The position numbers were made by a program, and so were the translations under genes. From the NCBI RefSeq assembly GCF_900639985.1, contig NZ_CAAAIM010000001.1:372001-436000 (forward strand): DNA of 64,000 nucleotides. The letters run 5' to 3'. Shown piece by piece: positions 43,311 through 52,076 of this stretch. Origin of the DNA: Legionella rowbothamii. Its GTDB lineage: Bacteria; Pseudomonadota; Gammaproteobacteria; Legionellales; Legionellaceae. Numbering within the stretch: position 1 is the stretch's first letter; the number at the start of each line of letters is the position of its first letter. The notes beneath the pieces were generated by a model that had not been told where the DNA came from, searched no databases, and was given only the letters and a program-made list of their open reading frames with translations.

Positions 43311-44846
43311 TTGTTTATGGGAAAATCACAAATCAGCCGTATAAAGCAGGCATTTTTTAATCGTACCTACAGGAATGATAGTAATTTTTCGTTTACTCAG
43401 GCGAACTTTGATTTAATCCAATTACAAAATGAATTTTCCTCTTTATACCAAATACTCCGATCGAATAAAGAATATTGGGCAAACCATGTTGAAGTGGTGC
43501 TTTATGCTAGCTATGTCTGTGATTTAATGATTCGCTATTATGAAATAGATTATCACCCAGCCGAAATCGAAAAATTTAAGAAACAAAAAAAGGAAATTGA
43601 TTCGCTCGTAAAAGGCCACTCTTTTTCTAACGAAAACACATCAACCGGAAATACATTTTTTATCTTTTTATTAGAACAAATTAAAAGTAACTTCGATGAC
43701 CCTAATGTTAGCCTTGATACGTTAACCACTATCCGTCAAAAAGTGGGGGAGCTAAATACCAATCGCTCTAAATTTGGTTACAGCCGCGCCCTTGCCATGC
43801 AACTGTTAGCTTATCTGGAACATAGTTCGCTTTTTGAATTAATCCAGGAAATGAATGAAATTCTCGGTAATCAATATGGTTTTGTAGATAGCATTAATCT
43901 ATTAAACCAATCCCGTGAAGCCTTAGCGGCATTGGGCATTATTCTATTTGCTTTTCGTTTTATCATTAATCTCATTATTGGAATTAAGCAAATCGTACAG
44001 GCATCGATTGAGAAAGAACTCTCAGTTTCTAAAGTTTTCAAACAAGAACTAGAGAAACGTGGTTTTACTATGGCAAGTGATTTAGTTTGGTCTCTAGTCG
44101 GTTTATTAACTACATATCCTAATTTTTTCCATGTTCCAATCTCATCTGTATCCCCCATAATTCTTGCTTTTTTAGTCTTTGATGCCTTATTGCTCCTAAC
44201 CCAATGGCTTTATGAGGCTGCTAACTACAAAAAATATGTATACGAATTAACCCAGCAAAAAATAGGTGCTGAAGCGATTGAACTTCTAGTGATTCAACGA
44301 CAAATGGATTTACTAAAAGATGAATGGGAGTCTCAATGCTCTTATTACGCGATTAATATCTTAGGCGCTCATATCTTAGCCATCAGCTTTGCGGCCACTC
44401 TGATTTATACCGGTCCTCTAGCCATAGCGGGAGTGGCTTTGTTTAGTATGTTAGGAAATGCATTATATAATACCGCAGAAGAATATAAAAAATACAAAAA
44501 AACTCAAATTGCCGTGACTCGTGAACTAACTAACGGAGAAATCCTAAATAATGAGCATCATCAACAATTATTAAGCTTGCTCCGCAAAGAACGTGACGAA
44601 GCCCATGCTGAATTATGGAACTCATTGGCATTTAACTTTGGTGGGATCGCGTTTATCATTACCGCCACCGTTGTTTGCTGGCCTGTAGCCTTAGTGGTTA
44701 CCGTAGGGTATATTGGCCATCAATTGAATAAATCCTATCAAAAACAGCTCCATATTCATGAGAAAGATGCTGTGGCTCATGATCTTTATCGATTTATAAG
44801 TGTGGATAATGATGGGCCTCCTGCTACCAGCGTTGGACTAACATAA
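43311..44846 (+). CDS. Multi-pass membrane protein, effector-like
   Basis: A 511-residue protein (start at 43311, or ATG at 43317) with a soluble, charged N-terminus of about 200 residues and four to six hydrophobic segments from residue 205 on (LAALGIILFAFRFIINLIIG, ISPVIPILAFLVF-like region, ILGAHILAISFAATLIYTGP, FGGIAFIITATVVCWPVALV). Between them lie basic, Tyr-rich cytosolic loops. There is no signal peptide or transporter motif. Such proteins in Legionella are often Dot/Icm substrates acting on host membranes, but function is unknown here. Confidence 0.65.
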   Translation: MFMGKSQISRIKQAFFNRTYRNDSNFSFTQANFDLIQLQNEFSSLYQILRSNKEYWANHVEVVLYASYVCDLMIRYYEIDYHPAEIEKFKKQKKEIDSLVKGHSFSNENTSTGNTFFIFLLEQIKSNFDDPNVSLDTLTTIRQKVGELNTNRSKFGYSRALAMQLLAYLEHSSLFELIQEMNEILGNQYGFVDSINLLNQSREALAALGIILFAFRFIINLIIGIKQIVQASIEKELSVSKVFKQELEKRGFTMASDLVWSLVGLLTTYPNFFHVPISSVSPIILAFLVFDALLLLTQWLYEAANYKKYVYELTQQKIGAEAIELLVIQRQMDLLKDEWESQCSYYAINILGAHILAISFAATLIYTGPLAIAGVALFSMLGNALYNTAEEYKKYKKTQIAVTRELTNGEILNNEHHQQLLSLLRKERDEAHAELWNSLAFNFGGIAFIITATVVCWPVALVVTVGYIGHQLNKSYQKQLHIHEKDAVAHDLYRFISVDNDGPPATSVGLT

Positions 44847-44901
44847 CCTGATGTGAGTCCAAGATCTTCAATTTGCTATAATTAACAAAAAGGAGATTAT
44901 T

Positions 44902-45051
44902 ATGAGCAAAAACACTCAGCCACAAAAGAAAAGAAACCAAGCCAATCAACCCGACAGCACTAGAAAAGAAAAACAAAAAGCGCGTGAAAAGGAATTAGAT
45001 GAAACATTGAAAGAAACTTTTCCTGCTAGTGATGCAACAGCGAAGTATTAG
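44902..45051 (+). CDS. Small charged protein with ETFPASD motif
   Basis: A 49-codon gene with a strong AAAAGGAG ribosome site and an ATG at 44902. The N-terminus is Lys/Gln/Asn-rich and disordered; the C-terminus reads LDETLKETFPASDATAKY. The ExxxETFPASD motif is known from small proteins of many bacteria, where it is usually followed by PP or PxS, so this is probably a real gene. The function of this family is unknown; it resembles a degradation or regulatory tag. It follows the 43311 gene by 55 bases on the same strand. Confidence 0.72.
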   Translation: MSKNTQPQKKRNQANQPDSTRKEKQKAREKELDETLKETFPASDATAKY

Positions 45052-45398
45052 GCTATAACCATTTAATGGTAGGCTAGGCCCATGGCCAACATAGAATTAT
45101 GGTGTGAATCGTTGCCTTGTTATGGGGCCAGGGGCTCCGGGTATACACATTCCCCTGTATTTCAATAATAAAAATATCTTCAAGAAACATTTCTCCTTGT
45201 GCACATCACTTACTAAGCCTCCTTGGGTGCCATAAGCAGGGTAATTTTAATGCCTAAGGCAAAAAGATGGAGGCTATTTTGACCTAGAACCACCATCAGA
45301 ATAAAGATCAACAATCCGTCTATTAAATTATTTTTCAATCATGAAGATTAAAATGAATGCTACATTTATAATATAACTAAGGTAGTTAAGTAGAAACT
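45052..45398. other. Intergenic region with small hairpins
   Basis: No gene is seen in this 347-base gap. Small hairpins occur at 45058-45070 (ACCAT-TTA-ATGGT) and 45077-45087 (GGCC-CAT-GGCC), the latter close to the GGCCATGGGCC repeat core. The promoter for the next large gene should lie towards 45340-45390, where the DNA is AT-rich. Confidence 0.45.
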
Positions 45399-48350
45399 AT
45401 GACACCATTATTTCCAGAAAAAGGGCAACTTATCCTTATTAAACAAAGAAAAGCAGGTGACTGTTATCTTTTATGTTCATTAGATTGCATTCTTAATGGA
45501 GAAACAGAAAACAGAGACCTAGTTCAATCACAATTCACTCAAACCCCAGAAGGCGTGATTCTACGTATTAAACGTACAGATCAAAGTAAAAATTTAAACC
45601 CAGAAAAAATGAAAGGAAAATATAGCTACTCCTACGATGCTCAAACAGATGAAGATGTTATTTTTATCGATAATTACAAGCTTGAAGCAATAGATAGTGA
45701 TCCTCGGGGTGTGGAGTCAAACTCTCTTGCAGTAAAAATTTTAGAACACATTAGTTCTTATTATTATATCGGATACTGGGACAACGGCGATCCATCCGCC
45801 AGTCTTGTTGCGCATGATATCGCTGAGCGACATCAAGAATCATCTACGGTATTTGCCGGCAAGCTTTTAGGCCTTGAAGCAGTAGATACTCACGATATTA
45901 ACGCAATTATTAATTTAAAAACGAAATACCCAAATGAACCTATCTATATTAGTATGGATTATGGAAATAGAGATGGTTCTGGCCGTATCCATGGGCGACA
46001 TGCATTAAGAATAGAACAAATTACGCCCATGCAACATGGTGATTATCAAGTAGTATTAGTTAATCCATGGGACAACACAAAGCAAGAAATCTTTACACTT
46101 TCTGAAATTAAGACAAGGCACTGTCGCTTTTCTGTTTTTGATGCAGCCTCTCCCCGTCTAAAGAACTTAATAAATCAAGGACCTCCTATAGAGCAACTTC
46201 CAGAGCCTAATATGGACCCAGTCCAGCTTTTTTTACGAAAAACTCCTAATGGAGTTGAATATTATGAAATATCTTGCTCTTACTACACAGAAGCAAAAGC
46301 AATTCAGCAGCAATTAAAGGCTCTGGCTGTTAACACCGCTGAGATAATTGAAGTTAACGGTTTTTGGATAATAAATTGTGATCCAGTAACTGTAATAAAG
46401 GATACGAAAGAAATCATTGACGAAGTACTTAAACAATATGAAACACCTCCATCAATTCAAAACCTTGGCCAGCGAGCCCCGTGGGGCCACCTGCAGCAAG
46501 CTATTGGGGTGTCCCCCCTACCCGAGCCATACCAACCTATAACACCGATAGCTCAACCATTGCACGCGGCTCAATTTAATCCAAGCTCCCAGGTATTGAT
46601 TAATTCACCAATATCGCCAGTCTCCTTCAAAAGCTGGATTGCCGGATTGGATGCTCGAAAAGTTGTGGCTCTTTCTGATAGTTTACACAGCCTTGGAGCA
46701 CATTTTGATTTATCTCTAATGCTACAAGAGATGAAACCCCTTTCTCCCTTAGAAGAAAGCCAATTACTATTTATATTAAGCAATTATAAAGTAGAGTATC
46801 GTGGCGGAACAAACTCGAAAAATTTATTAGTCATTAACGCACTAACTGGTGAAAAAGAAATTTTAAAACTTGAACATCGAATGGGAAATCCCCAAACGCA
46901 TATTCGATCATTACAAAGCATTCCTAACTTACAAGAATATTTTGTTCCAGTTCACTCCAGTAGAACCGTCGTCATTACTAAAAGCAATAATGGTCACAAT
47001 GAACGATGCTTGCAAATAACTGATTTTTGTCCTGGCAATGATCTCAGCACTAAAGCCAATATGAAGCTTTCAGACGCAGAACGACTCACTGCTGCGGGTA
47101 ATATCTATTCACAAATGGCACATGCGCTAGTTCGCATGGAACAAAATGCAACATTTTATATGGATATGAAAAACTCAAATTGGTTACTGGATAAAAATGA
47201 CCTGTTAAAAATAGCCGACACAAAATCCTTATGTCCTGCACAGTTACCTTTTCCTACCTATGGCCTCCTACTTAACTTGAACATGTTATCAAGCAACGGA
47301 TATAAATGGCTTAAGACTAATTATATAAGCCCTCCAGAGACTATCAACTGGAACACCAATCCCGATGAGTATATTTCAGTTGGACATGCTGAAACATTTA
47401 TGTTTGGAAAAAATCTCTATGAATTTTTAGCCGCGACCCCTCCCTCACGCTCAACCAATGAAATTCAATTATTTATGGAACAGCATGCAAATGCGGATGC
47501 ATACGATTTTAGTGCGTCAGTTTTTCAAACCCCCGTGGGAAAAAGATATGTGTCATTGATTCAACTATGTATTAGAGAAAAGCCTGCTGAACGACTAACT
47601 CTGTCTCAAGTGCAACAAGCAATGCAGGCAATACAAAGCTTAGGACAAAATCCTCAAACGTTAACCGCATATCAGAAAAATTATACAGACTTGTATCAAA
47701 TGCAAAATAAATATCCAAATATGGCCATAGAAATAGCGAATCAAATGGTTTCCTGGCAAAATAAAATGCTTAGTCCATTATTAACTAACCATGACTTAAC
47801 CTTTATTAATGAAGCAATGCAAACCTATGCCATTATTATTGACACCATGCAACACCCTAGAGAACGCTATAAAAATGATAAGCAGGTACAACAAGAATTA
47901 GACCAAATTAGAGGTAGTCTTAATAAAGCTGATTTAAGACTAAGCGACTTAATGGCAACCAAGGGGCAACTTAATGAGTTGCTCAATAAAGCTGAGCAAG
48001 CTTTTATTCATCAACAACAGCAAACATTTGAAACGTTAACACACAAGTTGAAAGAAAATTATGGACACTTGCCTCAAATCCGGGATAATTTAGCGCAAAT
48101 CGAAAATAGAGTCGGCTTTTATGCTTATATGTCACTCGAAGACATTAATAATTTTCTTGGAGCAATGGTTAATTCGATGGCGCTTTCAAATGCTAATATA
48201 GCTGTTAATCAGCAACACCATGTAGCCTCTGTTAATCCCTATTCCTTTTTAGCAGGCTCACAAATGAAAGAGCAGCACGAAAGTAAAATACAAACAAATG
48301 CTAATGAGCCCCCTCCTGATATAGAGACTCAAGACAAATATTCCAAGTAA
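45399..48350 (+). CDS. Calpain-like protease fused to kinase-like domain
   Basis: A 983-residue protein. Residues 10-255 carry the calpain-type papain-fold signature: Q16..GDC22YLL, H201-A in the RHALRIEQI strand, and N222-P-W, giving a Cys-His-Asn triad. Residues about 455-745 look like a divergent protein kinase: K490 in ILKLE, a catalytic loop YMDMKNSNWLLD with D589 and N594, D607 in IADTK at the DFG position, and the C-lobe EKPAERLTLSQV helix. The glycine-rich loop is weak (YRGGTNSK) and HRD is YMD. Residues 745-970 are coiled coil. No signal peptide. The architecture suggests a host-acting effector; catalysis is not proved. The ankyrin gene follows 12 bases downstream. Confidence 0.8.
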   Translation: MTPLFPEKGQLILIKQRKAGDCYLLCSLDCILNGETENRDLVQSQFTQTPEGVILRIKRTDQSKNLNPEKMKGKYSYSYDAQTDEDVIFIDNYKLEAIDSDPRGVESNSLAVKILEHISSYYYIGYWDNGDPSASLVAHDIAERHQESSTVFAGKLLGLEAVDTHDINAIINLKTKYPNEPIYISMDYGNRDGSGRIHGRHALRIEQITPMQHGDYQVVLVNPWDNTKQEIFTLSEIKTRHCRFSVFDAASPRLKNLINQGPPIEQLPEPNMDPVQLFLRKTPNGVEYYEISCSYYTEAKAIQQQLKALAVNTAEIIEVNGFWIINCDPVTVIKDTKEIIDEVLKQYETPPSIQNLGQRAPWGHLQQAIGVSPLPEPYQPITPIAQPLHAAQFNPSSQVLINSPISPVSFKSWIAGLDARKVVALSDSLHSLGAHFDLSLMLQEMKPLSPLEESQLLFILSNYKVEYRGGTNSKNLLVINALTGEKEILKLEHRMGNPQTHIRSLQSIPNLQEYFVPVHSSRTVVITKSNNGHNERCLQITDFCPGNDLSTKANMKLSDAERLTAAGNIYSQMAHALVRMEQNATFYMDMKNSNWLLDKNDLLKIADTKSLCPAQLPFPTYGLLLNLNMLSSNGYKWLKTNYISPPETINWNTNPDEYISVGHAETFMFGKNLYEFLAATPPSRSTNEIQLFMEQHANADAYDFSASVFQTPVGKRYVSLIQLCIREKPAERLTLSQVQQAMQAIQSLGQNPQTLTAYQKNYTDLYQMQNKYPNMAIEIANQMVSWQNKMLSPLLTNHDLTFINEAMQTYAIIIDTMQHPRERYKNDKQVQQELDQIRGSLNKADLRLSDLMATKGQLNELLNKAEQAFIHQQQQTFETLTHKLKENYGHLPQIRDNLAQIENRVGFYAYMSLEDINNFLGAMVNSMALSNANIAVNQQHHVASVNPYSFLAGSQMKEQHESKIQTNANEPPPDIETQDKYSK

Positions 48351-48361
48351 AGGAGTTAAAT

Positions 48362-49483
48362 ATGCCTCAAAATTATTCTCAACTAGCTACAGAATTAAAT
48401 CTAACACCCAGCTATGAAAATGAAGCCCAACTTAGTGCACTAAGACGCTGGTGTGCTGATCATTTTTTAGAGGACTCCCACAAGCCTACAGCATCTACTC
48501 CCAAAGATGAATACCAATTGTTACAAAAACAAGCAGAAGAGTACTTAGATTTGTTCCCGCAACATAATCGTGACTTAAATACCCCAAATAAAAATCTCGC
48601 AGGTTATACTCCGATACAATGGGCTGTACGTAAAGGATACAAAGATTTTTTAGAACAACACGTAAATAATGTAGATCCGATTCATAAAAGAACTCCGCTA
48701 CACTTAGCCACAAGCTATGGGCTATTAGCTGTCGTACACTTTTTATTAAAAAACGGCGCAAAAAATCTTCCGGATCGCGGAGGGGAATATCCTATTCATT
48801 TGGCCTTAACTTTAAATATCATAGAGCAAACACCTTCCCTAAAAGACCAAAGCATACTCACTAGGACAACAATTTATCGACTGTTAAAAGCCGCCAAACC
48901 TGATGTGTTACAAAAAACGAACGCAGAAGGAAGAAATATTGCTCATCACATGGTCGTGTATGGATTTAATAACCTATTGAGCGAATTGATTAAAGCCAAA
49001 AGCGAACTACTTCTAGCACGAGATATCCTAGAGCTTACACCAGCCCATTTAGCAATTACTACAGGACAAACCTCCAGCTTAATCCTATTGCTTGAGGATG
49101 AGCGAATAAGAAACTTACTCGATGAAAAAGGTACCCTACTGCATTACGCAGCGGATTCAGGCTCAAAAGGTGACATTATGGCTTGTTTACAGGCAGGCCT
49201 CGACGAACATTACCAGGTGAACAAAAAAACTCCAGCCATGCGTGCAGTCCTTATGGGTAATGATAAGGCTCTTCAGGGTTTTCCTATAGAAAGCCTATCT
49301 AAAGAGCGAATTGGGGAAGATGAATTAACGCTATTGCACCTAGCAACAAAATACAATATAGAGGCGTCTCAAAAATGGTTATCTGAGAATACCAAACTCT
49401 CCAGTGTACCAGATAAAAAGGGTCGTCTTCCGGAGGATTATAACTCAGAACAGAACCTTCTAGCATCAAAAATGACCCTCTAA
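48362..49483 (+). CDS. Ankyrin-repeat protein
   Basis: A 373-residue protein with AAAGGAGT before the ATG. Ankyrin repeats cover roughly residues 80-345: AGYTPIQWAVRKGYKDFLEQ, KRTPLHLATSYGLLAVVHFL, EYPIHLALTLNI, GRNIAHHMVVYGFNNLLSEL, ELTPAHLAITTGQTSSLILL, GTLLHYAADSGSKGDIMACL, KTPAMRAVLMGN and ELTLLHLATKYNIEAS. The N-terminal 80 residues are helical and unrecognised. It is separated by only 12 bases from the protease-kinase gene, so the two are likely co-expressed and could act together. Ankyrin proteins are a major class of Legionella effectors. Confidence 0.85.
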   Translation: MPQNYSQLATELNLTPSYENEAQLSALRRWCADHFLEDSHKPTASTPKDEYQLLQKQAEEYLDLFPQHNRDLNTPNKNLAGYTPIQWAVRKGYKDFLEQHVNNVDPIHKRTPLHLATSYGLLAVVHFLLKNGAKNLPDRGGEYPIHLALTLNIIEQTPSLKDQSILTRTTIYRLLKAAKPDVLQKTNAEGRNIAHHMVVYGFNNLLSELIKAKSELLLARDILELTPAHLAITTGQTSSLILLLEDERIRNLLDEKGTLLHYAADSGSKGDIMACLQAGLDEHYQVNKKTPAMRAVLMGNDKALQGFPIESLSKERIGEDELTLLHLATKYNIEASQKWLSENTKLSSVPDKKGRLPEDYNSEQNLLASKMTL

Positions 49484-49502
49484 ATAGTTCTACAGCACCA
49501 TC

Positions 49503-49532
49503 GCCCGTATTGCGCCCTCCCCTAATACGGGC
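49503..49532. repeat. GCCCGTATT..AATACGGGC inverted repeat
   Basis: A perfect 9-bp stem with a 12-base loop directly after the ankyrin gene; same family as 37805-37833. It may terminate the protease-kinase/ankyrin operon. Confidence 0.65.
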
Positions 49533-49612
49533 AACGGACTCTTATCAAACCATTAACAAACTCAATAAAACACAGTATGATGCTGCCCTAAATTAAAAAT
49601 AGAGGTACAGCA

Positions 49613-50146
49613 ATGAATTCCATCAGAAAAATCATGAGTCGCTTTATATTTATGGGCAGATGGATTCAATTACCCTTATATTTAGGGCTTCTTTGCATTC
49701 TGGCTGCTTATGTTTATCGTTTTTTATGCGAGTTAACCGAGCTTATGATTCACATCAATAAAGCCGATGATACCCTTATTATGCTAGGTGTGTTGGACTT
49801 GATTGACGTAGTGATGATTGCCAATCTGCTCATAATGGTTATCTTAGGAGGTTATGAAACCTTCATTTCTCCCTTACGGCTAGACTCCCACCCTGACCAA
49901 CCTGAGTGGCTAGGGCATTTAGATGCCGGAGGTATGAAAGTTAAATTGGCTCTTGCATTAATAGGAATTTCCTCTATTCATCTTTTACGAACATTTATTG
50001 ATCCAACCAAATTAGATAATTATGGCATTATGTGGCAAGTAGTTATTCATTTAACCCTTATTGTTTCCGCACTTGCAATTGCATTTACGAACAAAATACT
50101 CAGTCAAACTGCTGTATCCCATGTGATTAATGAAGAAGGCCATTAA
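49613..50146 (+). CDS. YqhA/UPF0114 family membrane protein
   Basis: A 177-residue inner-membrane protein with four helices. The family pattern is clear: R-F-IFMGRWIQLPLYLGL, LCELTEL, LGVLDLIDVVMIANLLIMVI-x-GGYETFIS, and the LxxxDxxxxPEWLGHLDAGGMKVKLALALIGIS segment. Members are about 160-190 residues. Function is unknown. A good ribosome site (AGAGGT) precedes the ATG. Its neighbours do not suggest a pathway. Confidence 0.88.
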   Translation: MNSIRKIMSRFIFMGRWIQLPLYLGLLCILAAYVYRFLCELTELMIHINKADDTLIMLGVLDLIDVVMIANLLIMVILGGYETFISPLRLDSHPDQPEWLGHLDAGGMKVKLALALIGISSIHLLRTFIDPTKLDNYGIMWQVVIHLTLIVSALAIAFTNKILSQTAVSHVINEEGH

Positions 50147-50378
50147 AACGTTGAATTAAAAAAAGTTTGTTGACTATAAATACAGTTACTGTACATTTAA
50201 CACTAGCAATTTAATGGCTAAACATAGAGTATGTTAACTCTCCCCAGCCTACGTCCCGCAGATAAGCAGCGGGTTCCAGGGATTTTTCCACCACATACGT
50301 GGCAGTAAATTAACGTACTTTAACCAGATGTTGCTTTATCCAGAAAATGATTTTTTTAACAATACAGGAGTAATATAT

Positions 50379-50768
50379 ATGTTTAAAGCAAAATTAGCTG
50401 CCTTTACCAGCGCCTTAATTCTTGCTGGAACTACTTTTGCTAGCTCAGAAGTATGCCCTGATCTAAGTGCGATTCAAGCTGAAGGTTTTTCAATGTCAAT
50501 GCAAGTTTATGGTGTTTATGCCGCTTATCAAATCAGTGATTTTGGCACCGATGAAAACTGGGGTTTTGTGATGGCGCCTGTTGAGGCTGATTCTGAAGAA
50601 GAAGCAGTAGAAAATGCAAACGACATCTTAAACAGCATGACAGCCCCTGGCGTTCTTATCGATAATGGTGTTTGTAACTATGACACGGGCGTTCCCGATG
50701 TTTATGCTGTAGCAATTCAAGATGAATTTCCAACTCCATTAAAATTAAGACAGTATATTCGTCGCTAA
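50379..50768 (+). CDS. Small secreted protein, DUF4949-like
   Basis: A 129-residue exported protein. The ATG at 50379 with AGGAG before it is preferred to the frame opening at 50328; it gives a signal peptide cleaved near TFASSEV. Two Cys in the mature part (VCPDLS and NGVCNYD) probably form a disulfide. The pattern CPxLSxIQAEG near the N-terminus, a central MAPVEADSEEEAVENA and the late cysteine resembles DUF4949, a family found mainly in Legionella; the hemin-binding protein Hbp is of similar size, but I cannot confirm that relation. Function uncertain. Confidence 0.65.
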   Translation: MFKAKLAAFTSALILAGTTFASSEVCPDLSAIQAEGFSMSMQVYGVYAAYQISDFGTDENWGFVMAPVEADSEEEAVENANDILNSMTAPGVLIDNGVCNYDTGVPDVYAVAIQDEFPTPLKLRQYIRR

Positions 50769-50817
50769 TCTAGTCGTATGTAAGCGCTCTTGTGGAATAT
50801 TGTAGCGCAAAGCGTAG

Positions 50818-50837
50818 GCTGGGCTGTTAAGCCCAGC
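50818..50837. repeat. GCTGGGCT..AGCCCAGC palindrome
   Basis: A perfect 8-bp stem with GTTA loop; related half-copies occur at about 50868-50882 (CTTAACAGCCCAG). Same family as 3615-3635. Confidence 0.65.
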
Positions 50838-51042
50838 AAACATTCTTAGGGCCAGATCCCAATGCTGGTCTTAACAGCCCAGATAACACCGCTAGATTAC
50901 AAAATGTTCCCACATGGACAGCTTATTTATACCTCACTAACAAAATTAAACCAGCAAACAAACCAATATGTTCTATAATCTTCTATTGTGGATGCTTTTG
51001 TTTCGCATTGTAATGTTAACTATTAACTACGAGGTGTGAAAA

Positions 51043-52008
51043 ATGGATTTAAGTAAACGCATCGAACCCAAAACTTGGGCTTTTATAGAAAAAATTAAAC
51101 AAACCGGTGGGAAGCCACTTTATGATCTTCCTGTAGAGGAAGGTAGAGCTATATTTGATAAATTACAGGCATTATCAACGGATAAACCCGAAGTTGACAT
51201 TGATGACCACGTGATTAAACAAGGCGCAAAAGGTGAGCTCCATATTCGTATTGTTCGCCCTAAAGGAGCCAAAGAGCCTTTGCCAGTGATTATGTTTTAT
51301 CATGGTGCGGGCTGGGTTTTCGGTGATTATCAGACACACGGCCGACTTGTACGTGAATTGTCTGTAGGCACCCACGCGGCAGTTGTATTTGTGCAATACA
51401 GCTTAGCTCCTGAAGCCCAATATCCTACTCAAATAGAGCAAGGCTATACTGCAATGAACTACGTGGCTGAACATGGGAAAGAATTAAATCTGGATACATC
51501 CCGATTAACCGTTGCCGGTGATAGCGTCGGTGGAAACATGGCCATCGCAATGACTTTGTTGGCCAAACAGCGTGGGGGCCCAAGAATTGACTATCAAGTG
51601 CTCATTTATCCTGTAACTGATGCCAATTTTGAAAACGGTTCGTATACTGAATTTGCTGAAGGCCCATGGCTTACTAAAAAAGCAATGCAGTGGTTCTGGG
51701 ACAATTATTTACCCGATAAAGAACGAAGAAAAGAAATAACAGCCTCTCCCTTACAAGCAACTGTTGAGCAATTAAAAGGCTTACCTCCCGCTTTAGTTAT
51801 TAATGGTGAGTGTGATGTCTTACGCGATGAAGGGGAAGCCTATGAACATAAGCTCAATGCAGCAGGAGTTCCTGTAACTGGAATTCGTCATCATGGTACG
51901 ATTCATGACTTTTTGATGCTCAATGATTTAGCAGATACTCCTGCCTGTCGTAATGCCATCGAAACCATTAATGCCCACTTGCGCTCAGTGTTTGCGAAAA
52001 AGCATTAA
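51043..52008 (+). CDS. Alpha/beta hydrolase, HSL-type esterase
   Basis: A 321-residue esterase/lipase of the hormone-sensitive lipase group. The oxyanion motif is YHGAGWVFGDY (HGGGW variant) near residue 87, the nucleophile lies in VAGDSVGGNMA (Ser about 165), the acidic residue in ECDVLRDEG, and the His in GTIHDFLML. It acts on short acyl esters; the natural substrate is unknown. ATG at 51043 with GAGGTG upstream. There is no signal peptide, so it is probably cytoplasmic or exported by another route. Confidence 0.9.
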   Translation: MDLSKRIEPKTWAFIEKIKQTGGKPLYDLPVEEGRAIFDKLQALSTDKPEVDIDDHVIKQGAKGELHIRIVRPKGAKEPLPVIMFYHGAGWVFGDYQTHGRLVRELSVGTHAAVVFVQYSLAPEAQYPTQIEQGYTAMNYVAEHGKELNLDTSRLTVAGDSVGGNMAIAMTLLAKQRGGPRIDYQVLIYPVTDANFENGSYTEFAEGPWLTKKAMQWFWDNYLPDKERRKEITASPLQATVEQLKGLPPALVINGECDVLRDEGEAYEHKLNAAGVPVTGIRHHGTIHDFLMLNDLADTPACRNAIETINAHLRSVFAKKH

Positions 52009-52020
52009 AATGTAATGTAG

Positions 52021-52076
52021 CTAGTAGTTCGTAACTAATAGCATTTTAGTAAGTGTCATTAGTTGCGAGCAACTAG
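52021..52076. repeat. Long inverted repeat at convergent junction
   Basis: CTAGTAGTTCGTAACTAAT (52021-52039) and ATTAGTTGCGAGCAACTAG (52058-52076) are reverse complements with three mismatches out of 19. The second arm overlaps the stop of the cyclase gene. Confidence 0.6.
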
